DNA of 14,784 nucleotides from an uncultured Clostridia bacterium (GTDB taxonomy: Bacteria; Bacillota; Clostridia; UBA1381). The stretch covers positions 1 to 14,784 of the forward strand of contig CAKSFY010000048.1 of assembly GCA_934454035.1 (NCBI GenBank). Reading direction: 5' to 3'. Shown piece after piece: positions 1-6,688 of this stretch (position 1 is the stretch's first letter; each line of letters opens with the position of its first letter). The translations under genes and the position numbers were made by a program. Below the pieces are notes generated by a model, which ran no database searches, was not told where the DNA came from, and saw nothing but the letters and a program-made list of their open reading frames with translations.

Positions 1-95
1 ATATGCCCTCCTTGCCTAAAGGAGGGGGGACCATCCGTCAGGATGGTGGGAGGATTCAATAAAGGGAGGGGGCCGCATAAGCGGTGGAGGGATTT
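1..95 (+). repeat. GC-rich dispersed hairpin repeat, two adjacent units
   Basis: Two units of the family that recurs at 6942-7098, 10101-10243, 12910-13098 and 14754-14784. The first (about 5-57) has the shared core TTGCCTAAAGG followed by a GGGGGACC block, a small hairpin (ATCC gtca GGAT) and the closing GGAGGATTCAA. The second (about 62-95) lacks the core and has a different hairpin (CCGC ataa GCGG) before GGAGGGATT. The left side may continue outside the window. Function unknown; it looks like an intergenic repeat that can fold as RNA or as a cruciform. Confidence 0.85.
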
Positions 96-169
96 GTATA
101 CCGAAACTAAAAAAGTCGTTTAACCGGCTGTGCAATATTATTTACTTATTTACAAGGAGGAGATATATA

Positions 170-376
170 ATGTTTGACTACAGAGAATTTTTAATGAGAG
201 GTTTCAAAAACGCAATCGGCAAAATGGCTGATTATCAAGTCATTTTCAGTGCAAGCGGATACTATGAAAAAGGCGTGCTCACCGAGGAAGATCTCGCCGT
301 GATTCAAGAGCTTATCAACGCAAAAAACGCGATAGAAGCCGAAGAAGAATATCCGGGCGGTGACGTGACAGCGTGA
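170..376 (+). CDS. Small phage-like protein upstream of endolysin
   Basis: A 68-residue protein preceded by a very strong Shine-Dalgarno (AAGGAGGAG, 157-165, a few bases before the ATG). It is hydrophilic, has no membrane segment, and has a C-terminal segment (YYEKGVLTEEDLAVIQELINA, about residues 31-51) of the kind found in short XkdX-like proteins encoded beside phage lysis genes. Its TGA overlaps the GTG start of the endolysin by four bases, so the two are translationally coupled. I do not recognise a defined family. It is too hydrophilic to be a holin, and none is visible, though one could lie left of the window. The phage-associated role is inferred from position and size. Confidence 0.7.
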   Translation: MFDYREFLMRGFKNAIGKMADYQVIFSASGYYEKGVLTEEDLAVIQELINAKNAIEAEEEYPGGDVTA

Positions 377-1038
377 CGAATGTAACACAAGTCTGCCGCG
401 ACATTTCGGAGCTTACTCCGAGTGCACAGACCGCGTGCAGAAATTTTTTAAACCAATGCAGGCAAAGCGGACTTAAAGTCCGCATAACCGAAACCTACAG
501 ATCTCAGGAAAGACAGGATTATCTGTACGAACAAGGAAGAACAAGGAGCGGTAAAATAGTCACATGGACGCACCGCAGCCGCCATACAAGCCGCCGCGCA
601 TGGGATATATGCAAAGATGTTAAGGGAGAGGAATATACCGACAGTAATTTTTTTGCCATGTGCGGCGAGATTGCAAAAAAGCTCGGCATTACCTGGGGCG
701 GAACCTGGAAACAGGCGGACACACCGCATTTTGAAATTCCCGAAAACCGTGAACCGAAAAAGGAGGACGATACTATAGACACCGAAAAATTCAAGGAAGA
801 GCTTGACTCAATAAAAAACACTCTTGACAAGCTCGGCGACCGCATAACAAATCTTGAAAACCCCATGATATATAACTATATCGACGGCAATATGCCGGCA
901 TGGGCAAGAGAAACGGTCGCAAAGCTAGAGAGCAAAGGAATTATCCGTGGAGATGAAAACGGTCTCGGATTAAACTATGATACGCTCAGGCTGCTGGCAA
1001 TACTTGACCGCGGCAGAGTTTTCGATAAGGTGATTTAA
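373..1038 (+). CDS. Phage-type endolysin, peptidase M15 (L-alanyl-D-glutamate/D-Ala peptidase fold)
   Basis: A 221-residue protein starting at GTG inside the overlap with the upstream gene. Residues about 15-125 form an M15/CwlK-like zinc peptidase that cuts peptidoglycan stem peptides. The expected ligands are present: H71 and D78 in the S-x-H-x-x-x-x-A-x-D region, and H119 in the PHFE motif, with D116 as the likely acidic catalyst. The usual glycine of HxxGxAxD is arginine here (R74), which is unusual. Residues about 135-160 are charged and coiled-coil-like. The C-terminal ~55 residues (YNYID..MPAWARETVAKLESKGIIRGDENG) resemble the SLH-like tails of clostridial phage lysins and probably bind the cell wall. 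No signal peptide is visible, so export would need a holin. The last codons (KVI, stop) lie inside the left terminal repeat of the element at 1028-1208, so the native C-terminus may have been altered. Confidence 0.88.
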   Translation: MTNVTQVCRDISELTPSAQTACRNFLNQCRQSGLKVRITETYRSQERQDYLYEQGRTRSGKIVTWTHRSRHTSRRAWDICKDVKGEEYTDSNFFAMCGEIAKKLGITWGGTWKQADTPHFEIPENREPKKEDDTIDTEKFKEELDSIKNTLDKLGDRITNLENPMIYNYIDGNMPAWARETVAKLESKGIIRGDENGLGLNYDTLRLLAILDRGRVFDKVI

Positions 1039-1208
1039 AAAAAAGCCCGGAATTAAAAAAAGACATATATAGCATAACTGTATTTATTATATAAAAATAT
1101 CCCATTATCATAAAATGTCTTTGCTGCGCTCTCACCAAACCACTCGGAGTACACGCGTACGCCGTCGGGTTTGGTGAGAGCGTTCCGGAGCTTTTTTTCT
1201 TATCACCT
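1028..1208. mobile_element. MITE-like element, copy 1, with 25-bp terminal inverted repeats
   Basis: Left end 1028-1052 begins AGGTGAT, then an A8 run and GCCCGGAA. Right end 1183-1208 reads TTCCGGAGC, T7 and ATCACCT, close to the inverse of the left end. Inside are two hairpins: AAAGACAT/ATGTCTTT, and a long one with 14-15 bp arms CGCTCTCACCAAACC / GGTTTGGTGAGAGCG around a CTCGGAGTAC..GTCGGG cap. It encodes nothing. A diverged relative with the same plan lies at 6039-6282. It sits between the converging endolysin and ylbJ-like genes, and with A/T tracts at both ends it would also serve as a bidirectional terminator. No clear target-site duplication is visible. Mobility is inferred from structure and the second copy. 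Confidence 0.6.
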
Positions 1209-1240
1209 AAAAAAGTCCGGTACACCCTTTATGCATCGCC

Positions 1241-2335
1241 TTATCGCGCAGCGGTACGGCGCAATTCGAATGATTTTTTCATCACAGCATAAATTATACC
1301 CGAAAGCGCAATGAAAAAAACCGACATGACGGTAATAATTACAAACAGTGAATTCATGGCAAATGCTCCGCCCGTTTCTATCGAAAGCGGCGCAAAAACA
1401 TTTTTTTCAACCGGGTATATTTTCAGAATAAGCATTGTCAAAAGCGCCGCAATTCCTCCCTGCATGCACTTGCCGAGGATATACGGCTTCAGGCTGAGTC
1501 CGTATTTCGATACAACCCCGAGCACCTGAACGTGGACGCTTGCTCCGGCAAAACCGACAATCGCCGCAGACAAGATTATTTTTGAAAAAAGCGGCATTTG
1601 TGAATATGCAATCATGTTGACACCCGTCACAAATTCCAAAAATCCGACAGTATATATTTTCAAGGTATCATCTATCGGAAAAAGGTCAAAAAGCACATTT
1701 GACACCACCGAGAAAAAAACAACCGCACCGCAGACGGTCAATATGCTCTGTATGGAATTTGCCAGAACGTTTGAAAATATCTCGCCTATACTCTTATCCT
1801 CCGTGCCGACCGCTGCGGCAGGAGCGCAGAAGTTATCCGCCTTGTAGAATCTGAACAGCATGCCGACCAGAACAGCGGACAAAATATGTGACGTATAAAG
1901 AATTGCGCCGATTTTCGGATTTTGATAAAGCGACACCCCGACCGCTCCGAGAATAAACAGCGGTCCCGAATTATTGCAGAAAGCAAGCATGCGCTCCGCC
2001 TCGCTTTTTGAAAGATACATCTTTTCGTAAAGCTGGCAGGCAGTAACCGCTCCGAGCGGATATCCGCTTATAATCCCCAGAACAAACGCCGCCGCTCCCG
2101 AACCGTTTACATTAAAAAGCGGCTTCATGACCGGCTGCATCAGCTTTGCCGGGATCTCGCAAAACCCGGAATAAATCAAAAGTCCCGAACAAATAAAAAA
2201 AGGAAACAATGACGGCACGATTATCTCACTGCACATATTGAGTCCGTTTCTTGCGTATTTTATTGAATCCTGCGGATTTATTATCAAAAGTACGGTAATG
2301 AAAATCAAAAAGACATAAAGAAGCTTCTTTTTCAT
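1241..2335 (-). CDS. ylbJ: Sporulation integral membrane protein YlbJ-like (nucleoside-recognition/Gate domain)
   Basis: A 364-residue, strongly hydrophobic protein with about eight membrane segments, starting at an ATG behind an AAAGGGG ribosome binding site. The region of residues about 38-130 (EIIVPSLFPFFICSGLL, then GIISGYPLGAVTACQLYEKM and AFCNNSGPLFILGAVG) matches the Gate/nucleoside-recognition module of YlbJ-type proteins. In Bacillus, YlbJ is a sporulation membrane protein important for spore maturation; that role is family knowledge, not seen here. It is a little shorter than Bacillus YlbJ (about 400 residues). It lies downstream of the DeoR gene on the same strand, but a terminator-like hairpin (2399-2432) separates them, so it is probably transcribed alone. 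Confidence is high for the family, moderate for true orthology. Confidence 0.8.
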   Translation of the reverse strand: MKKKLLYVFLIFITVLLIINPQDSIKYARNGLNMCSEIIVPSLFPFFICSGLLIYSGFCEIPAKLMQPVMKPLFNVNGSGAAAFVLGIISGYPLGAVTACQLYEKMYLSKSEAERMLAFCNNSGPLFILGAVGVSLYQNPKIGAILYTSHILSAVLVGMLFRFYKADNFCAPAAAVGTEDKSIGEIFSNVLANSIQSILTVCGAVVFFSVVSNVLFDLFPIDDTLKIYTVGFLEFVTGVNMIAYSQMPLFSKIILSAAIVGFAGASVHVQVLGVVSKYGLSLKPYILGKCMQGGIAALLTMLILKIYPVEKNVFAPLSIETGGAFAMNSLFVIITVMSVFFIALSGIIYAVMKKSFELRRTAAR

Positions 2336-2398
2336 GCCGATACCCCTTTCTTTCTAAAATGTTTATGCCGCAGGGACGGGTTTTATGTATGTACCCTG

Positions 2399-2432
2399 CA
2401 TAAATAATAAAACCAAACGGCTTTGTTTGGTT
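2399..2432 (-). terminator. Rho-independent terminator of the DeoR-family gene
   Basis: Perfect 8-bp stem AACCAAAC (2411-2418) / GTTTGGTT (2425-2432) with a 6-nt loop. On the minus strand it is followed by TTTATTATTTATG. It lies just beyond the stop of the DeoR gene and ahead of the ylbJ-like gene. Confidence 0.7.
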
Positions 2433-2464
2433 CTATTACTTATGCATACATCTTTCGGAGTTCT

Positions 2465-3202
2465 TCATATATCATCTGTTTGCTGAAACCGTTCCGGAAG
2501 CGGAGCTTCGGATATAATTTTTGTGATATCTTTTACCGTGCAAAGATTGTGGAAATACTTTTTTCCTATTTTGTTACCGTTGCACAGCAAATAAGAATTT
2601 CGGGAATGTTCAATCATATGCTTGCGCACGCAGTTTTCGGAGTCGGATATATCTGTAATATAGCCATTATCAGACAACCCCCTGCACGAAAAAAATACTG
2701 CATTGGCATTAAAGGTTTCAATTGTTTTATAAGCAGCCTCGCCGACAAGCGAATGGCACGACGGCAACAGCTCTCCTCCCGTGCTTATGGCTTTTATACC
2801 GTATTCGCCCAATTTTACCAATGCTTTTGTTCCGCTGGTTATTACCGTTAAATGATTTTTTACCGTAAGAAAAGGAACAAGATTGAATGCACTTGACGAG
2901 GCGTCCAGAAATATTACATCGTAATCGTTTATATAGCTCATTGCTTTTTTTGCCATTTCGACTTTTGCTTCGCTATACTCCAGCTCACGTATAACAAAAG
3001 GAATTTTTAACATCGAAATACTGTTCTCTTCAATTATTGCCCCTCCGTGAACTCTTTTTATCAGCTGCTGGTTTTCGAGCCGTGTAAGGTCGCGTCTGAC
3101 AGATGATTCGCTGGCAAAAAGAAGTTCAGATAGTTCCGCAACGGATATTTTCTTTTTTGCAAGCAGTATTTTCAATATTTCTTTCTCACGTTCTTTGCTC
3201 AT
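2465..3202 (-). CDS. DeoR-family transcriptional regulator
   Basis: The protein is 245 residues when started at the ATG at 3202, which has a GAAAGGAAG sequence upstream. A TTG nine codons earlier would extend it but has no ribosome binding site. Residues about 1-55 form the DeoR winged helix-turn-helix (EREKEILKILL, then VAELSELLFASESSVRRDLTRLE and the typical IKRVHGGA wing). Residues about 70-240 form the DeoRC sensor domain, including the VIFLDASSS segment. Family members are usually repressors released by phosphorylated sugars or polyols. It is divergent from the GDPD-PHP/dehydrogenase operon across a 139-bp gap containing palindromic sequence, so that operon is its likely target. Effector unknown. 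Confidence 0.9.
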   Translation of the reverse strand: MSKEREKEILKILLAKKKISVAELSELLFASESSVRRDLTRLENQQLIKRVHGGAIIEENSISMLKIPFVIRELEYSEAKVEMAKKAMSYINDYDVIFLDASSSAFNLVPFLTVKNHLTVITSGTKALVKLGEYGIKAISTGGELLPSCHSLVGEAAYKTIETFNANAVFFSCRGLSDNGYITDISDSENCVRKHMIEHSRNSYLLCNGNKIGKKYFHNLCTVKDITKIISEAPLPERFQQTDDI

Positions 3203-3268
3203 ATAATCTTCATACTTCCTTTCAAACAATCAAAAATATGCGTTTTCATTCATTATTTGCGGTAAATA

Positions 3269-3302
3269 TTGACTTAATGCGCAATATATATTATTGTATA
3301 CT
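3269..3302 (+). promoter_or_regulatory. Putative promoter and palindromic operator of the GDPD-PHP operon
   Basis: TTGACT (3269-3274) is followed after 17 bp by TATTGT (3292-3297). An alternative -10, TATACT at 3297-3302, would need a 22-bp spacer. A 15-bp palindrome, CAATA-TATAT-TATTG (3282-3296), overlaps the -10 region, and an ATATTG...CAATAT inverted pair overlaps the -35. Such overlap would suit repression by the divergently encoded DeoR protein. Binding is inferred. Confidence 0.45.
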
Positions 3303-3341
3303 TAAAGCAGAAATTTGTCAATACAGTTGAAGGTGATTATT

Positions 3342-4943
3342 TTGAAAAATATTAAAGATATCAAATTGCAGGCACACATGGGTGTGGCGAGCGAGTGCCC
3401 GGCAAATACAATGCCTGCGTTTCGTTGTGCGGCAATGCAGGCATATGATGTTATAGAGCTGGATTTGCAGTTTACAAAGGATAAAAAAATTGTAGTGCTT
3501 CATGATAACCATATAAACCGTACGGCGCGAAACAATGACGGGTCATTAATACAAGAACAAATCAGCATAAGCGATATAACCTATGAGGAGGTTCTTAAAT
3601 ATGATTTCGGGGTCGGCTTCTCGAACAAATACAAGGGAACGGAAATACCGCTGTTTGAAGATGTGTTAAAAATGGCGGCAGACTCAAACATACATCTGAA
3701 GATTGACAATAAAATCCGTTTTTTTGACGGGGAAATGCTTTGCCGGTTCTTTGACCAAATCAAAGGATTCGCAAAGTATGTATCCATAACATCGGATAAT
3801 ATCGAATTCACAAAAAGATGTATGAAAGAAATCCCCGAAATTGCAATTGACTATGACGGCGAGGTTACAGAAGATACATTAAAGCTTTTGTCGGTTATTG
3901 TGCCGCAGGAGCAGCTGACAGTATGGTTACCGTATAAATGTAAATATACGCATTGGGTAAAAATACCTTTTGCCGACAAAAACTCGGCTGAGCTTGTTAA
4001 ACGTTACGCAAAATTAGGCATATGGTTAATCAGTGATTACAAAGACTTTTATGATGCAGCAGAACGGTTTCAGCCCGATATTGTCGAAACAGACGGAACA
4101 ATCAAGCCGATAATTAATGTAAATTCCCGATTTGATATGCATACGCATTCAAAAGCGTCGCATGATTCGCAGTGTGATATATCGGATATGCAAAAAGCGA
4201 TACAGAAAAACGGTTTGGCAGGATTTGCCGTGACCGACCACTGTGATATAGAATATTACAAAACACAGAATATCCGCGAAATTCTTTTGCAGTCCACTGC
4301 AGACGCTGCGGCTGCCGATAAAAGCGGAAAAACACAGGTTCTTTGCGGTGTTGAAATCGGAGAAGGGTTCTGGTATCCATACGAGGAAAGCAAAATTATT
4401 AACGAATTTGATTTTGATGTTATAGTCGGCTCGGTTCATGCAGTAAGGTTCGAAAATTACAGTATGCCTTATTCACAAATTGACTTTTCAAAAATGGACC
4501 GTGAAACGGTTTCAGCCTATATGGACAGCTATTTTGACGATATGCTCTGTATGATTAATCATTGCGACATCGACGTGCTTGCACATCTGGCGTGTCCGCT
4601 CAGGTACATAAACGGAAAATACGGTCTTAATATAACACTCGACAGATACATGAATAAAATTGAAAGTATTTTGAAAAGTATTATTGAACGGGGAATTGCG
4701 CTTGAGATAAACACCTCTTGTGTATATGACGGAAGCGGATACTGCGAATTTATGCCGAATGCCGGCATACTAAAGATGTACAGAGATATGGGCGGGTATC
4801 TGATAACAACAGGTTCGGACGCGCATACTGCTCAAAATGCGGCAAACAGGTTTGATGAACTATATTCGCTTTTGAAAGAATCGGGTTTTAAAAATACATA
4901 TTATTTTAAGAACAGGTATGCAATACAATGCGCAATAAAATAA
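3342..4943 (+). CDS. Fusion protein: glycerophosphodiester phosphodiesterase (GDPD) domain plus PHP phosphoesterase domain
   Basis: The start is TTG at 3342, chosen because AAGGTGATT lies just upstream; an in-frame TTG at 3315 has no such site. This gives 533 residues. Residues about 8-260 form a GDPD TIM barrel: H12, E39 and D41 in the IELDLQFTKD motif, H54-D55, and a closing D-I-V-E-T-D. The HRG motif is HMG, the PENT motif is PANT, and the third metal ligand (IEIK) reads IDNK with D122. The core is present but eroded. Residues about 265-533 form a PHP domain like histidinol-phosphatase HisJ: D265-x-H267-x-H269, T-D299-H300, E338 (GVEIGEG), H366 (GSVHAV), H415 (LAHL) and S-D493-A-H495, so its metal set looks intact. 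No signal peptide, so cytoplasmic. It is followed 15 bp later by a dehydrogenase in the same operon. A two-step phosphodiesterase/phosphatase is the simple inference; the substrate is unknown. Confidence 0.88.
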   Translation: MKNIKDIKLQAHMGVASECPANTMPAFRCAAMQAYDVIELDLQFTKDKKIVVLHDNHINRTARNNDGSLIQEQISISDITYEEVLKYDFGVGFSNKYKGTEIPLFEDVLKMAADSNIHLKIDNKIRFFDGEMLCRFFDQIKGFAKYVSITSDNIEFTKRCMKEIPEIAIDYDGEVTEDTLKLLSVIVPQEQLTVWLPYKCKYTHWVKIPFADKNSAELVKRYAKLGIWLISDYKDFYDAAERFQPDIVETDGTIKPIINVNSRFDMHTHSKASHDSQCDISDMQKAIQKNGLAGFAVTDHCDIEYYKTQNIREILLQSTADAAAADKSGKTQVLCGVEIGEGFWYPYEESKIINEFDFDVIVGSVHAVRFENYSMPYSQIDFSKMDRETVSAYMDSYFDDMLCMINHCDIDVLAHLACPLRYINGKYGLNITLDRYMNKIESILKSIIERGIALEINTSCVYDGSGYCEFMPNAGILKMYRDMGGYLITTGSDAHTAQNAANRFDELYSLLKESGFKNTYYFKNRYAIQCAIK

Positions 4944-4958
4944 AGAGGAGAGATTAAA

Positions 4959-5984
4959 ATGAAAGCTGCGGTATTTTACGGAAAACACAATTTAAAAATT
5001 GAGGATATTGATATCCCGAAAGCAAAGGCGGACGAAGTTGTTGTTAAGGTGATGGCGTGCGGTATATGCGGCACGGATATTCATATCTATGAAGGTGACG
5101 AAGGAGCGGCGGCAACTCCTCCGGGCACTGTTTTGGGGCACGAATTTGCCGGAATTGTAACAGAAACCGGAAGTAATGTAAAAGACATAAACATCGGAGA
5201 CCGTGTATGTATAGATCCGAACAAACTGTGCGGCAATTGTTATTATTGCAGGAATGCAATCGGACATTTTTGCGAAAATATAACAGGTATAGGAACAACA
5301 GTTAACGGCGGATTTGAACAATATTGTGCAGTACCCCGAAGTCAGGTCTGTAAAATACCGGATACAACATCATTTGAAGCGGCAGCAATGACCGAGCCGG
5401 TTTCCTGCTGCATGCACGGCATTGATTTGTGCGATATAAAAACAGACGACAAAGTTGCGGTAATAGGCTGCGGTATGATAGGTCTTATAATGATTCAACT
5501 TGCAAAAAGGGCAGGCGCAGCAAAGATTATTGCGATTGAACCCGACAAGAAAAAGCGCTCCGCCGCAAAAGAACTCGGCGCGCAAATTGTAATAAATCCT
5601 ATTGAAGAAAACGCGCAAAAGGTGCTTATTGAAAATGGCATAAACCGCGTGACAAAGGTAATAGAATGCGTCGGCAAAACACAAACAATGGAACAGGCAA
5701 TAAGCCTTGCCGGGAAAAAATCAATTGTTATGTTTTTCGGTCTTACCGCGCCCGATGATACAATAAGCATAAAGCCGTTTGAATTATTCAAAAAAGAAAT
5801 TGAAATCAAATCATCATATATAAATCCGTACACACAGGAGCGTGCTTTAGAGATGATAGGCGATAAAAGAATAGATGTGGAGTCCATGATATATGAAATT
5901 GCCGGGCTTGAGTGTCTGCCGGAAATTTTGGCTGATAATAATTTAAGGCGAAAGGGCAAATTTATAATTGCGCCCAATAAATAA
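4959..5984 (+). CDS. Zinc-dependent medium-chain dehydrogenase (sorbitol/threonine dehydrogenase-like)
   Basis: 341 residues, preceded by AGAGGAGA. The N-terminal GroES-like domain carries the catalytic zinc ligands C37 (GICGTD) and H61-E62 (GHEFAG), and the structural zinc cysteines C91, C94, C97 and C105. E146 (TEP) matches the conserved glutamate of sorbitol/threonine-dehydrogenase-type enzymes. The Rossmann motif is G170-C-G-M-I-G175, with an acidic E194 ending the second strand, which favours NAD over NADP. The length is normal for the family. It lies 15 bp after the GDPD-PHP gene, so they are co-transcribed, and it probably oxidises a polyol released by that enzyme. It could equally be a threonine or butanediol dehydrogenase, since sequence alone does not settle the substrate. 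Confidence 0.9.
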   Translation: MKAAVFYGKHNLKIEDIDIPKAKADEVVVKVMACGICGTDIHIYEGDEGAAATPPGTVLGHEFAGIVTETGSNVKDINIGDRVCIDPNKLCGNCYYCRNAIGHFCENITGIGTTVNGGFEQYCAVPRSQVCKIPDTTSFEAAAMTEPVSCCMHGIDLCDIKTDDKVAVIGCGMIGLIMIQLAKRAGAAKIIAIEPDKKKRSAAKELGAQIVINPIEENAQKVLIENGINRVTKVIECVGKTQTMEQAISLAGKKSIVMFFGLTAPDDTISIKPFELFKKEIEIKSSYINPYTQERALEMIGDKRIDVESMIYEIAGLECLPEILADNNLRRKGKFIIAPNK

Positions 5985-5985
5985 A

Positions 5986-6005
5986 GCAAGCCGAAAAAAG
6001 CTTGC
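5986..6005. terminator. Hairpin immediately after the dehydrogenase stop codon
   Basis: GCAAGC (5986-5991) and GCTTGC (6000-6005) with an 8-nt loop. It lacks a U-tract on the plus strand and has only a weak TTTATTTATT run on the minus strand, so it may stabilise the mRNA end more than terminate. Confidence 0.4.
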
Positions 6006-6038
6006 AGAAAAAATAATAATTAAATTCGGATATTAAAA

Positions 6039-6282
6039 AGGGGATGTTAAAAAACTCCGGAACGCAAGAAAAGAATAGAAAAGCATATATTACAGGAAAT
6101 ATAATTGTTGTAATCCAGTCTTTTTTAGGTAAAAAAATCAATATAATTGATTTTTTGAGAATTATTCCTTTTCTTGCTATTAACAAACTTCGCCGCTCGG
6201 TGTACGCAAGTACACTGTCGGGTATCCCAAAGCTAAAGCTTTGGCTCAGTTTATTAATTCCAAAGCTTTTTTCCTATCCCCT
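6039..6282. mobile_element. MITE-like element, copy 2, with terminal inverted repeats
   Basis: Left end 6039-6062 begins AGGGGAT, then TTAAAAAACTCCGGAA. Right end 6258-6282 reads TTCCAAAGCTTTTTT and closes with ATCCCCT. An internal hairpin pairs GCAAGAAAAG (6064-6073) with CTTTTCTTGC near 6170. A second, CGGTGTAC-GCAA-GTACACTG, sits in the same CTCGG..GTCGGG context as copy 1. The ends match within each copy (ATCCCCT here, ATCACCT in copy 1), which suggests related but separately diverged elements. An 85-codon open frame inside it is not convincing. About 244 bp; no transposase. Confidence 0.55.
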
Positions 6283-6283
6283 C

Positions 6284-6336
6284 AAAAAAGAGGCCGTTTA
6301 AAAAGCCGGTTGACTTTTTAAACAGCCCCTTTTTTT
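6284..6336. terminator. Strong bidirectional rho-independent terminator
   Basis: Perfect 10-bp stem GTTTAAAAAG (6296-6305) / CTTTTTAAAC (6314-6323), extended by GGC/GCC pairing and an A6 run facing a T7 run (6330-6336). It is the first good terminator downstream of the dehydrogenase, so the operon mRNA may include element copy 2. On the minus strand it would stop anything reading left from the RNA genes. Confidence 0.85.
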
Positions 6337-6422
6337 CCGCATTATACCAAGAATTTTATGGCGATTGGGGGCGCCAAAACAACTGCATTAATCTTTTTAC
6401 GGATGACAAATATAATGCGGAA
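6335..6422. repeat. 88-bp block with 12-bp perfect inverted repeat
   Basis: TTCCGCATTATA (6335-6346) is repeated inverted as TATAATGCGGAA (6411-6422) around 64 bp, with a smaller GGCG/CGCC hairpin inside. It may be a tiny element or a worn RNA gene. Read on the minus strand it has a GTTTTGGCG...CAATCG stretch reminiscent of the 3' part of the neighbouring RNAs. Function unknown. Confidence 0.5.
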
Positions 6423-6449
6423 GCGAATATATGCGCATTTTAATTAAAT

Positions 6450-6631
6450 AAAAAATGCGCCGACCGAAGCAGCGCATAAAAAATGCACAGCCCCGATTTG
6501 TCGCCAAACAAAATTAAAACATATAAGCACTAATCTATATATGTAATTCGAGCTCTGCATTTTTTTCTTAAAGAAAAAATGCATAATATAGATTAATGTG
6601 ATACTAATCCGTGTTCAATTTTGCTTGGCAT
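6450..6631 (-). ncRNA. Structured non-coding RNA, copy 1 (about 180 nt, 6S-like outline)
   Basis: Transcript predicted from near 6629-6631 to the T-tract at 6450-6455. Its ends pair in a 16-17 bp closing stem: 5' arm 6629-6613 (GCCAAGCAAAATTGAAC) with 3' arm 6520-6503, including two G-U pairs. Inside are an open bubble, a 13-bp stem (6598-6586 with 6540-6528, one G-U) and an apical hairpin (6583-6571 with 6569-6556). A tail and a terminator hairpin with a UUCG loop (6456-6476) follow. The tail stretch GCUGUGCAUUUUUU (6491-6478) is complementary, with one mismatch, to the apical 3' arm (6565-6552), allowing a pseudoknot or a switch. There is no open reading frame with a ribosome binding site. 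The outline recalls 6S RNA, but the tail and terminator differ and the family is unassigned. Confidence 0.75.
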
Positions 6632-6635
6632 AATT

Positions 6636-6664
6636 ATTTTATCACACATTTTCCGATTTGTAAA
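6636..6664 (-). promoter_or_regulatory. Sigma-A promoter of non-coding RNA copy 1
   Basis: On the minus strand, TTTACA (6664-6659), a 17-bp spacer and TAAAAT (6641-6636) preceded by TGA, giving an extended -10. The expected start is near 6629, exactly where the closing stem begins. Confidence 0.8.
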
Positions 6665-6688
6665 GATTTTTTGTAAAATCTGCTAATT

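Noticed and set aside
2380..2400. Sigma-E promoter for the ylbJ-like gene
   Set aside because: A CATACATA string on the minus strand resembles a sigma-E -10, but no matching -35 is found at the right distance.
2423..2851. 142-codon open frame opposite the DeoR gene
   Set aside because: It is antisense to a well-supported gene, has no ribosome binding site, and gives a cysteine/arginine-rich composition typical of a shadow frame.
6044..6301. 85-codon open frame
   Set aside because: Its ATG lies inside the terminal repeat of element copy 2 with the purine-rich AAAAGGGG directly abutting it (no spacing), and the frame runs through hairpins and into the terminator. The translation has no recognisable pattern.
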